Assembly (NCBI GenBank): GCA_000277445.1
Contig: AJWJ01000023.1
Location: 28,432 to 92,431 of the forward strand
Origin: Polysphondylium violaceum
Lineage: Eukaryota > Evosea > Eumycetozoa > Dictyosteliales > Dictyosteliaceae
Reading direction: 5' to 3'
Length of the DNA: 64,000 bases
The translations under genes and the position numbers were made by a program. This document shows positions 33,501-44,118 of the stretch, piece after piece (the stretch's first letter is position 1; each line of letters opens with the position of its first letter). The notes below the pieces were generated by a model. That model was not told where the DNA came from, made no database searches, and worked only from the letters and a program-made list of their open reading frames with translations.

Positions 33501-34169
33501 GGTATGGTTATAGTTAAAACATCTGAACTCCAATCAAAAAAAGTATGGTTAGATATCACTCCAGAGATTAAAAGCGCAACTAGTCCACTCGAACAAGGAT
33601 CACTAATCACCATCACTGGCAAATATTTCAAAACTATAGATGTCGATGGTAATCCTGTTAAAATAGAGTTCTCCTCAAATGGGAATATATTAACTTGTCA
33701 AGCTGACAACGAAGTATATGTATGTCCAATGCCTCCAGGCAGTGGTAGTGTTACTATTCAAGTTAAATCAAAATCAATTGTAGATGATTCTGATATCTCT
33801 GAATTCACAACCACCTATACCAAAGAATCAAACAACAACAACAGCAATAGTAAGAGTGAGGGTAGCAGCGATAGTGACAACAGCAGCAATACCCAGAGCA
33901 GTAATAGTCATAATCATAGTAGTAATAGTTATACCAATAGTCAGAGCAAAGAAGACACAGAGAATAGCAATAGTAATAACCCCACCAACACCACCCCCAC
34001 CAACACTGGAAAAAACTCGTGGAGATGGAAAGGACCATTGATTGGAATCAGTTGTTTGCTTGCCATTGTTTTATCAGCCGGTGTCATTGTATTCCTCAGA
34101 GGCAGAGCTTCCTCAAACCTTTTCAATAGATTCGATCGTAAAGAAGAAGGAGATATTGAACTCATGTAA
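30587..34169 (+). CDS. Lectin/IPT type I membrane protein 2, intact
   Basis: This two-exon gene (30587-30774, 30830-34169) encodes 1175 residues. A signal peptide opens it (YLFLILFVLFLGEVQS). The N-terminal domain is C-type-lectin-like (WIAGSDLGNVGNW ... NEPSLIDGENYL ... TFVCEFS). A second related domain (GYLSVFATQDQYNLAKQFY) and several IPT/TIG immunoglobulin-like repeats follow (PTSGGIVTIQGTGFG; EQGSLITITGKYF). A Ser/Asn/Thr-rich stalk, one membrane helix (GISCLLAIVLSAGVIVFL) and a short basic tail ending DIELM complete it. IPT/TIG ectodomains are used by dictyostelids for cell-cell recognition (TgrB1/TgrC1); lectin domains suggest glycan or prey binding. The exact role is not known. This is the intact member of a local family of which four broken copies lie upstream. 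Confidence 0.88.
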
Positions 34170-34591
34170 ATTACCACTAATAAATCTTTTTTTCTTTACT
34201 CATTGGGCTCATCAAAACGCGAGTTTTCCAATAAAAAGTAGAGGGCCCTAAAAAAAAAAAAAAATTTATTTTAATCAATAGATTTATCGTTTTAAGTAAA
34301 TTTTGAACCTTTTAGGATTAAAAAAAAAATAATAAATAAGTTGTATTGAATGAAATCCAAAAAATTGCTACGGAACTGGGTATCAATCACATCTACTATC
34401 GGTTTTAGATAACAACGATCACCAACCTTCTAAAAAGTGGTAAAGATTCTTGTTGAATTTTATATGCTTTTCATTTATCGGGGTTTAATTAATTTGCTCT
34501 TCAATTTTTTTTAATTTTTTTCAATTTTTACAAAATAAAGATAAATTATTACTCCAGATAAAGAGAAGAGAGGTAGGAAAGATAGACGGAT
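34170..34591. other. Intergenic before cog2
   Basis: This AT-rich region has A runs at about 34249-34264 and 34320-34329 and T runs at 34506-34530. It holds the 3' flank of the lectin gene and the cog2 promoter. No gene is seen. Confidence 0.5.
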
Positions 34592-37413
34592 ATGAACAGT
34601 AGTTTGAGTAATGGAAATTTATCATCAATGATAAAGAGATCAGATTCCAATTATGGATTCTACGATACTACACCGACAACCACAACCACGACTGTAAATG
34701 AATATATACCTCTTTGTTTTAGTAAAGATGTGTTCAACTCTAGTACATTTGAAGTGGACCAGTTTATTACAGATTGTCGAAAAAGAGTGAATTTAGAAAG
34801 TGTGCAAAAGGATCTCAGAGAATACTCAAAGTACTTGGACTCGCAGTTGATCGAATTGATAAACAAAGAGTACAAATCATTCTTTTCCCTGTCTTCTTCA
34901 CTGATTGGCATAGACACTGTATTGAATGATTTCAACAAAACCCAATCGTCCATTAAATCTGAAGTAGTGGTAAGTATGCATATAACGATATTACAGCACC
35001 AACCAATAGTACTAATGTGTTTATATCCATAAAGACTTTTAAAAAGGACATCAACAAAGTAAGGGAATGTGTAGAAGATAAACTAAAAGAGAAGAAATCA
35101 ATAGATCAAAGAAAGAAGATGTTGCAATTGTATATATCAATATCAGAGTCTTTTAATAACATGAATCATTTATTGGATCAATTTAATCTATTACCTCCAG
35201 CATCAGGCATGACAAATAATCAACAACAGCAACTACAACAACAACAACCTTATACATTTGAATCTCTAGAATTAGCTATCGATAGAGTATCAAATTCATT
35301 TTACCAAATGCAGAATCAAATGTCATCGTTATCAAAAGAAGAAAGATCATTAAAGATGTTTGATACCTTGGGCAATGTATGTATCTAGTATAGGACGGTA
35401 GTGTGTCAACATGCATATATTAACCATGTATCATTATTAGAAAATCAAGGGTTTATCTCACACTATACAATCGAAAATAGATCCTTTGTTTAAAGATTGT
35501 TTAAAAGGATTGTTTGCCCATGATAGAAAGCAACAGGTGGACCAGATAAACTCTATTTTACATCAATGTTTATCATGTTACCAAATCATAGATAAGGTGC
35601 AATCCCCCTACTCGATATTCAAACATCTCATCGTGAAACCCAATATCAGCAAGATAACAACACTGACCAACCTGGAACTCAACCAAAAGTCGTCTACAAA
35701 CGGTCTGTCCAACATCTATGACTCGATCTTGGCATTCGTCAAAAAAGATTGTATCCCATTCATCAATCTATCCAACACCATCAACACAGTCGTCATTCAA
35801 TTGGATCTCACCGATAACAATAGCAACAACAACACCAACACCAACAACACCAATACATATAAATCATTTTACAACTTTATAGCAGAATCTATTTTACCAG
35901 AGATAGATGAATCGTTGATGATACCGTTTAAACAGATATTTGCCACGGGCATACCCGACTTGTTTTATAAAAACTATTATCTTACATTCAACTTTATCTC
36001 TGTGTTGGAGAGTCACTGTGTGTCGCGTCAGCAGTTGATCCAGGTGAGAAACTCATCGTCGTATCAGAATCTTTGGAAAAAGTGGAACTTTCCTGTATAT
36101 TTCCAACTTCGTTTATCAGATATCGCCAGTAAAATGGAGTTTGATTACTTGCACCAACAACTATTTGACCAAATCGTCGTGCCTATCGTGCCGTCTAATA
36201 ATAGTAATAGTAACAGTAATAGTACATTATTCTTGAATGCATCCAATGGGTTGATACAGTGTCTGAATCTGTGTTGGGAAAAGAATATCTATATCTATGA
36301 TTTGTCAGCCAAGTTTTTCAAACTGTTTCTTCAGTTGGTGTCGAGATACGATCACTTTATTCAGGAGTCGATTCAACCGTTGGAACTGAATATCGAGCAA
36401 CAGAATCAAGAACAACAACAGCAACAACAACAGTCCCAACAAGATCTACTTAAATCTCCTCCGGCAACAACAGCCCTACTCCTCAGACAACAGCAACAAC
36501 AACAGCAACAACAGCAACAACAACAACACCAGCATCAACAACACCACAACAAACACACCACCCCCGATAACCTAGTGTACATCTACTCGGATATTCTACA
36601 ACTTGCCGATAAACTAAAAAATCATTATAAATCAAAGATCCTGTCGACCATTAATGCTGCAACCAGTAGCACTGGTAGTAGTGGTAGTAATAACAATAGT
36701 CATCTACCATTCTTTAAACAGATAGAGGAAATAGTCAACAATGGCATCAATCAGTCTGTTGCAGAGATAGAGTTATTGTTGCCTAGACTATCAAATATAT
36801 TTTGCAGTTGGTTGATTTCAAAGTGTTCAGAGAATTTAGAATTAATCAATACCATTAGATCAACATATAGAATGACAAACAAACCAATTCCAACCAAACC
36901 CTCTGTCTATGTGTCCTCTATTGTCGGTCCCTTGGATTCCTTTTTATCAAGTAAAGCCTACACCATTCAAACTGAAACCAAACATCAATGGATCATTAAA
37001 ATTCTAACACCTGTAACTGAAGGGTATGTACTGTGCCGCTGTCATATTCAGATACACACACTAATACTAATACTAATATACAATCTAGATTTAAAACAAA
37101 TGCAAGCAATGTATTGCAATCGGTCAGTGCATCAAATGATATCTTGAACAAGATAGTTAAAAGAAACAAACCAACAACAACAGCAGCATCAATAACATCA
37201 GAATCTAGTGCTGTGTCTGATATCGACAAAATATCAATCCAATTATATTTAGATGTCGACAGATACTCTACATTGATCCAAAAACTGGGTATTTCAATCA
37301 CCCTTATTCCATCATTCAACGATCTATATCAACTAGTTGCTCCATTTAAATCATTAATACCCTCTTCCGCTACTCCTGCATCTACATCTGCATCCACTCC
37401 TACAAATCAATAA
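34592..37413 (+). CDS. cog2: Conserved oligomeric Golgi complex subunit 2
   Basis: This four-exon gene encodes 875 residues: 34592-34969, 35035-35376, 35441-37023 and 37089-37413, all GT-AG. The N-terminus matches COG2 strongly (LCFSKDVFNSSTFEVDQF, ITDCRKRV, LIELINKEYKSFFSLSSSL). The C-terminus keeps the family ending (DKISIQLYLDVDRYSTLIQK). Asn-rich (near 36190) and Gln-rich (36410-36550) stretches enlarge the middle. COG2 is part of lobe A of the COG tether, which returns Golgi enzymes in retrograde vesicles. It is transcribed in the same direction as the lectin gene and converges on the ankyrin gene. Confidence 0.94.
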
Positions 37414-37686
37414 TAAAATATATAATACTAATTATAAACAAACTCGAATATAATATTATGTGTAAGCGTTTAATTGTTGTTCTTGTTGTTGTGTTGTGTT
37501 TGTTATTTATTAAATTATGTATGATGGTGTTGTGGTGTATGTAGTAAACAAAGCAATCATTGTATTATTACATTCACAACATGTGTATGTTCAACAAAAA
37601 TAATAGTAGTACAAATGTTATTGGCGTTGTGTGTTGGTTGTTAATTAGATATATAGTAGGTGTTGTGTTGTTATTGTATACATTTC

Positions 37687-38124
37687 TTATTTCTTAAAGT
37701 TATTAATATAATTTCCAAGGGTTACTTTACCAACTTCAGCAGCAGTTTCACCATCGGCTGATTGAATGGTATTGTCAGCACCTGCTTCCAAGAGAATAGT
37801 GCAACATTCCTTATGATCAAACATAGAAGCCATATGTAATGGTGTAAAACCTGATCTATCTTTAAAGTTGATTACATCAGCACTGCATTCAGATACGATC
37901 TGTATAGTGTAGATATATAAATATAGATATAGATATAGATATACAACAATATGTGGTGGGGTGTGGGAGGATATAAGAAGTGTTTAGATGAAATAGGGGT
38001 GTTAATTATCATGGCTATTACACTATATCATAAATGATCTATGAATCTGTATGTATACCTTTTTGACAGTTTCAGCATCACCACTCTTGGCAGCATCTCT
38101 TAATTTAATACCTAAATCGGCCAT
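37687..38124 (-). CDS. Small ankyrin-repeat protein
   Basis: This two-exon gene encodes 92 residues: 38124-38059 and 37899-37687, both ends GT-AG and phase 0. The protein starts MADLGIKLRDAAKSGDAETV and has two ankyrin repeats (DRSGFTPLHMASMFDHKE; ILLEAGADNTIQSADGETA) before a short C-terminus. Both exons are too short to stand out as long ORFs. It is likely a soluble protein-binding module; the partner is unknown. Confidence 0.88.
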
Positions 38125-38518
38125 TGTTGATATTGTACTTTGTGTTGTTTACTTTAGATATGAACTGGCGCGCACTTCAATGAAGAAGAAAAAAAAAATC
38201 CAATCCCTGCAGAAAAAAATAAAAAAAAAACAAAAAAAATAAAAAAAATAAAAAAAAACTCGAGGGAAAGCTCATTTTGTGTATTTTTGCAGATAGAACA
38301 AGAGGGAACAAATGAATCATTTTGATCTGTTGAAAACCTTTGTAGGGTGTCTATATTTAAAATGATAGCGGTTTAACCAATGGGAAATTCAAAGCTAAAT
38401 AAGAACAACCTCTTTTAGTCAAAATCCCAGTATTTCACACCGCATGATTGATTGAATATCTTTGATATTGAGAAATATTTTTATTTTTCATTGTTATCGG
38501 GATTGATATCGCTCAAAT
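38125..38518. other. Intergenic, ankyrin gene promoter
   Basis: The A-rich block at 38185-38260 lies directly upstream of the ankyrin gene start. The rest, up to the MACPF relic, shows no gene. Confidence 0.45.
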
Positions 38519-38976
38519 CATTGCCCTATTTCTTCCAAAAAGCATGAGTAGAACCGTCATCAGAGTGTACAAATCTATAATAATTACTCACAGATTTGAA
38601 TCCAAAATGCAGTGGAGTGGAAATGAATTGAAATTACCGTTGTAATTATAGTTATGATAATGGAAAAGTTGTTTGGAGACTTTGAGCAAATGGTACCAAT
38701 TAAGAGAATAACGATGATTGTTTCTCTTTCTTGGGATCAGCATTTATGGGAACTGTGTCGAGGAATAAAGTGCAGAATTGTTAAATATTTGGGCATCAGG
38801 GTCGCTCAAGAGATGATAGGTAAGGATGTCAAATTTCCAAGGATTCTGAATATCTATTATCCAGATAATAGATCTTGAACCATATAGCTCTAAGTGACCA
38901 ATACGATCCACTGTTTGGGCGAAAAAGACATCTTTGGGATACTCTGGACTAATGGGTGCAACCATCACACTCACTT
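38519..38976 (-). pseudogene. Relic of MACPF protein B C-terminus
   Basis: The minus strand encodes pieces of the last roughly 150 residues of the MACPF B protein in the correct order: APISPEYPKDVFFAQTVDRIG, NPWKFDILTYHLLSD, then LVPFAQS, HNYNYNGN and a near-terminal DDG segment. The pieces lie in different frames with at least one stop, so the copy is dead. Only the C-terminal end of the gene is present. Confidence 0.85.
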
Positions 38977-38984
38977 AGAGTATC

Positions 38985-39126
38985 CCAGTCTAGCTTTGTC
39001 ATTAGAGAATTTGATTACATTGGCCAGATCACTGGTATCGAGTTTTCCATACTCCCATCTCCATTGGAAAAGAGAGAGAATATTGGTTGGTCATTCACCG
39101 GATTCACAATTAAGAAAACTATTTTT
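38985..39126 (+). pseudogene. Relic of MACPF protein A C-terminal region
   Basis: The plus strand encodes FDYIGQITGIEFSILPSPLE and flanking residues, matching the region IDEYIGKIIGAEFSIIPNPF near the end of MACPF protein A. It begins about ten bases after the neighbouring minus-strand relic of protein B, with which it is divergent. Confidence 0.75.
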
Positions 39127-39740
39127 CTTCTATTAATTGATGTTTAAATGTTTCATAGCAAATATATTTATATTCGATATCAAAAGGTAATAAGAAAAAA
39201 AAAATAATAAAGAAATTAAAGAGTTTGGAATTAAACTAATCATATTATTTATTTGATTGTAAATTTTAAGAAACAATGAAAATATTATTATTACTATAAA
39301 GTAAATAACCTATTTGAATTAAAAAACAAATAATTAGTATTTAAAAACTATAATATTAAAATTTGAGGCAATAATAATAAGAGTTTTTGTTTAAAATCAG
39401 ACTTCTTCTTTTGAAGGGTTTTTAAATCTTTATTCCTAAAATCAGTCAGAAGGGTTCTAAGATTTCTTTCCAATAGTAGGATAATACGTGTATGTTTTTC
39501 ATCATTTTAATTCAAACTCTTATTATATCATCTAAAATACACTATCACACTTACAATAATAAATTGGCATTAATGAAAAAAAAAAAAAACGAATCATATT
39601 TATTTGAAAAAAAAAAGGATACCAAGCTCAAAAAAAAAAAATTGGTGAAAAAAAGAAAAAAAATTTGATTTTTTTTACATAAAATTTACAAACGAATGGG
39701 TCTAAAACTACATTTATTGTGTCAAAAGCTTGAATCATAT
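39127..39740. other. Intergenic after MACPF relics
   Basis: This is very AT-rich DNA with A runs near 39586, 39608, 39637 and 39655. No coding potential or further MACPF similarity is seen. It is the 3' flank of the dynamin-type gene. Confidence 0.5.
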
Positions 39741-41792
39741 CTAACTCCTTCTATAGGAATGAGAGGGTCCACTTACTCTTGTTTTTGATCTATCTTTTAA
39801 TTGGAGGACAAGGTTATAGTCTGTGTTGAAGAGATAGTTTGTCCATGATTTTTGAATGTTTGACAAGAGGTCTGTGGTCATTTCTTCAATGGCACCCTCA
39901 AGACGAGAGTTGTAGGTGCTGCCGCGATTGAGGTTATAAATGTATTGCAAGAGTTCATCCAAATCACCACATTTTTGTTTTTTATCTTGTTCATCTCTAA
40001 ATTGTCTGTCGAGGGGCAGGGCAATGGCCTTGCATTGACGGAATGTGGGAGGATCCAAAAACATGAGGCCTTTGCCAAGGAGACGGCCCAATTCGAAAAA
40101 TTGTTCCTTGAGATTAGAGTTGACCGTATCTATTTGAGTGAGAACAAACTTGATGCCATCCCAAACAGAGGTGCCGTTGCTTTCCTGGGTCTTGGGTATG
40201 TTTTTCAAACGGATTTGTTCGACGAGTCCCTTGACCATTTCAAAGATGGAAAAGAAAGACTTGCTCTCGGCCTTTTTGCTAAACATTTGCATCACCATGT
40301 GGTCGACGACCTCGGGTCCGTAAGATTTGTAGAGGACACACAGCTCGACGATTTGGATCTGCGACGACACCAATGCCAGTTCCTTGGCCTTCATCATAAA
40401 CAGTGTGAGATCACTGGTGGACTGAAAGAATTGCACAACTCTGATGCTGCCCAACAACTTTTCAGGGTCATGTTCAGTTTTGGGTTCAAAGCCTGGAGAG
40501 TCTATAAAGATGGTTTTCTTTTGATTTTGAATCTCTTCTGGTGCGCCAGTGAGATACTCTTCGTTGATGAGCACGGTACGCACAAGATTCAAATTCGAGA
40601 TGATGTCTCTATAATTGCTAAATTGAGCATCATAACGACTGAGTGTAAATGTTTTGTCCAAGTAGAGAAACACGTGACCGTGTCTGGGATCGCTGACGGC
40701 CTCTCCCCTGATTCGCTGTTTGAGTTGATCGGGAGAGAATCGCTTGGGAGCGGGTTGATCACTGAGTTGGTAGAATTGGTCTCTTGGTATAGTCTCAATC
40801 AGGGTAAAGTGGGTGTCCAACTGCTCGTCAGCCGACACCTTGACCTGGAGGTTGAAAAAGTTGTTGATAAAAGAACTCTTACCCGCACTCACAGTGCCCA
40901 ACACGACCACCAAAAACTTTTCAAATGGCAGTCTTTTGGGAATTCTCTTCCACTTGGACATGAGTTTACGCGAGATCCAATAGTCTCTCTCGATCGACGA
41001 CTCGTAGGCAAAGTTTCCATCGAGGAGGTTATAGTCATTGGGACCATTGAAGTTGATGCCCACCAAATTGGGGGACAAAAGGGCGTTGCCAATCACTTCG
41101 GTGATGGTGGTGGGACTCATGGAGATCACCTTGCCACTGAGAAACATTTTCAGTGCAGGATGGTTTCTGAGGAGTGCACTAACAGACAAACTCTTCATAA
41201 AGTGATCCAATGCCGAACATCTCTGTCTGGTCGAGGTAGGATCGGTTTTATTCCAAAATTGATAGATTGATTTCTGTGGCAACGATGGGATTTTAACGTG
41301 ATGATTAGAGGGTAGTGTGAGTTGGGAATGAAGCCATTCAAATTCTCTATAACGTCTACGTGCTGTTATATTGACTGGGATTGGGTTTTTACTGTCTTTA
41401 TATTTACCAATGATTTCATAGGTAATATAAACACCTGCATCATCACTATGTGGTCTAGGGTCTCTAACTTCTAAATCAAAATATCCGTCTTGATCAATTC
41501 CATTTGATTCTTCTTGCCAATTTGAATCTCCCTCATCTCCAACTGAATTTAGTGAGACACTAACAAATCCTTCATCATAATTTTCCTTCTTTTTAATTAA
41601 GCTATTAGTTGGTGATGATTGTTTATTTCTATTACTATTATGATTATTACTATTGTTGTTGTTATTATTGTTGTTTGATCTATTGATATCAGGGTAACCT
41701 TCAAATTCTTCCTTTTCAAACTCATCATCCATATATCTTTGTTGATGATATTGTTGTTGTGGCTGTTGATATTGTTGTTGCTGATATTGTTG

Positions 41793-41838
<46 letters not shown>

Positions 41839-43058
41839 TGTAGTTGTTGTTGTTGTTGTTGCTGTTGTTGTTGTTTTTTGTTTAATCTCATTTGTTCTTG
41901 TTGTCTTTTTTCTTCTTCTATTTTATATTGTTCCTCCCTTATTTTTTGATCAATCATTTGTTCTCTTAATTGCTCATCTCTTAATTGTTGTTCTCTTTGT
42001 TGTTGTTGTTTTTGTTCTCTTAGTTGCTGTTCTTTTAGTTGCTCCCTTTGTTGTTGTTCCCTTTGTTGTTGCTCCCTTTGTTGTTGCTCTCTTTGTTGTA
42101 CCTTTTGTTGTTGATTTGGTTTATTATCAAATGATTCTAAAGGTGGTGATGAAGATAAAGGTTGTTGTTGATTTTTAGCAGTTAAGTTCTTTTTAGAGTT
42201 TTGATAGTGACCAAAAACTTCGCCAACTGATTGCTTTGTGTATGGTTCTGGGAAAATAAATAAATAGTCTGCTGCTGATGTTTTCAATTTCCAAGTTTGT
42301 TGTATTTGTGAACTAGCTGCAAGCGTATCTAAAAATATTTATAAAAACAATTAATATGACGCAGAAGATCAAGGTATACTATCACAATACATACGAAATA
42401 TTTTGTTTATATCAATTAAAACTTTATCATCATTATTACTATCAGATATCCAAACCACTCTATGAGTAGTTATAATTAACTCACCCATATTTGCTCTGTG
42501 GAAAATACCTGGTTTCCTATGAACCATAAATTCATTTTTCATCAACCAAGAGAAATCCTTTTGTGGCTCCTCATTATCACCGTCTACTTGATCATCCATT
42601 TCTTGAGGCTCTTGTTCCTCATCACTATCATATTGATTATTGTGATTATTCTTGCTGTTGTTGTTGTTGTTTCTATTATTACTATTACTATTGTTATTTA
42701 CAGGATTTTTATTTATAGAAGTTCTAATACCTGCGTTTGTATTATTACTATTACTATTAGCGTCATTGTTATTATTCAATGTAGTATTTCCCATTTGATT
42801 TGTAATATTCTTTATTGATTTACTATTATTACTACTGTTGTTACTGTGATGACTATTATCAACTACACTGATACACTCAACAGCATCATCATCTCCATCA
42901 CTAGAGTCATGAAAATGACCACCATTTACACTATTGTTGCCGCTGTTATTTGCACTGCTATTGTTGTATTCCTGAGAATCATCATTACTATCATGGTCAC
43001 TATTATTATCACCAAAGTAAAACCTATTGTTGCTATTCTGTTGCTGTTGTCTACTCAT
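39741..43058 (-). CDS. GLUE/PH-like, PX and dynamin-type GTPase protein
   Basis: This two-exon gene encodes 1083 residues: 43058-42395 and 42328-39741. The Asn-rich N-terminus leads to a PH/GLUE-like module (about 175-260: IFHRANMGELIITTHRVVW ... TWKLKTSAADYLFIF). A Gln-rich coiled region, a PX domain (about 510-625, with RRRYREFEWLHSQL) and a GTPase domain follow. The P-loop is GTVSAGKSS (near 700), the switch II motif is DSPG (near 832) and a TQID occupies the G4 position. Dynamin-family GTPases reshape membranes; PX and GLUE-like domains bind phosphoinositides, so an endosomal role is likely. I do not know a named orthologue with this architecture. A 441-codon antisense ORF over the GTPase part is a shadow. 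Confidence 0.88.
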
Positions 43059-43776
43059 ACTAACGACTTATCAATATATAAACTTGTGTGTTCGTCTGGT
43101 AGAGTGTAATATAATATAAAATAAACAGGGAAAATAAATAAATTAATATAATATAAATTCAAGAAAAAATAAAATAAAAAAAAAAAACAATAAAAAAAAA
43201 GTTTTTATTTTTTTGTGTGTGTGTTTGTGTGAACTCCCACACACAGAAACATTTTCTCAAATTCTCCAGAAAAGTGAAAAAAAAATAATATTTAAATACT
43301 ATTAGTGCACTTAAATCACTATTTAGTAAATAAAAAGAAAAGATTATAATCTTGTGAAAAGAGTAAAAACCTAAAATACTAAACACTTGTCAAAAAACTT
43401 TGTAATGTTTCGACAGGGAAGAACTTCTGAAAACACTATGTGAAAATTAGACTCTGTATTTCTATATATTGATTAGATTCTAATAATGAAAAAAACTCAA
43501 GAAAAACAAGATTAATTACTATAATTACTATATTTTAGGTATTTTTTTTTTCTTGTTTTTAATAAAAAGGATTTTTAATATTTCTTTTTTTAGAAAATTG
43601 CATAAAAATCTGGTAATTTACTTAATGTGGTAATTCAATTAAATTAATTTTTTACAATATTATTCAAAACACACAAGAACACAAACACACTCTGCAACAG
43701 TATAAAAGCAACAACAAATTCACTTATTGATTCATATTCAAAATATTTTAAACACATTCAATTAATTACATACAAA
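43059..43776. promoter_or_regulatory. Divergent promoter, dynamin-type and small gene
   Basis: This is AT-rich with homopolymer runs. A consensus TATAAAAG lies at 43701-43708, 76 bases before the ATG of the small gene at 43777. Nothing else coding is seen. Confidence 0.6.
43701..43708 (+). promoter_or_regulatory. TATA box of small gene at 43777
   Basis: TATAAAAG on the plus strand, with the first ATG 69 bases after its end. It supports the short two-exon gene as transcribed. Confidence 0.65.
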
Positions 43777-44118
43777 ATGGGCATTTATTCATACTTAGGA
43801 AATAACGATATGGGTTGGGAAAAGAAAAAAGGTAATTTATTTATTTGTAACTAGATAGCAACTATCTTTTTGATTTTATCATATAGATACTTTCATCGAT
43901 AAAATCATGTTTCAGAGATACTAATAAATTTAAATATAATAGGTGCTGACAGTCATGCTACTCCAAGACCTGAAAAACAAACCCAAATGAACAAGATCAG
44001 AGAAACAAATACCACTCAATTTTTAGTACCTCCAGTCAGTGCTCTCAAAATTGACGTCCATGGTGATGTCAATAAAGGAGGTAACAAGAGTCGTAATGTT
44101 AGCTTTAATGGAAGATAA
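43777..44118 (+). CDS. Small protein of 76 residues
   Basis: This two-exon gene (43777-43831, 43943-44118) joins in frame across a GT-AG intron. The protein starts MGIYSYLGNNDMGWEKKK and ends NKGGNKSRNVSFNGR. It is hydrophilic, with no signal peptide or membrane segment. The MGxxxS/T-like N-terminus (MGIYSY) could allow myristoylation, which is speculative. A TATA box upstream and an AATAAA-like 3' end support expression. I do not recognise the family. Confidence 0.7.

Noticed and set aside
36410-36550. CAA/CAG repeat as possible microsatellite or CRISPR-like array
   Set aside because: It is an ordinary in-frame poly-Gln tract of cog2, and eukaryotes have no CRISPR arrays.
39945-41270. 441-codon ORF on the plus strand over the dynamin-type gene
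   Set aside because: It is antisense to a conserved PX/GTPase coding region; its openness follows from codon bias of the real gene, and its protein resembles nothing.
41759-42178. 139-codon Val-rich plus-strand ORF
   Set aside because: It is the antisense reading of the Gln-rich tract in the dynamin-type protein.
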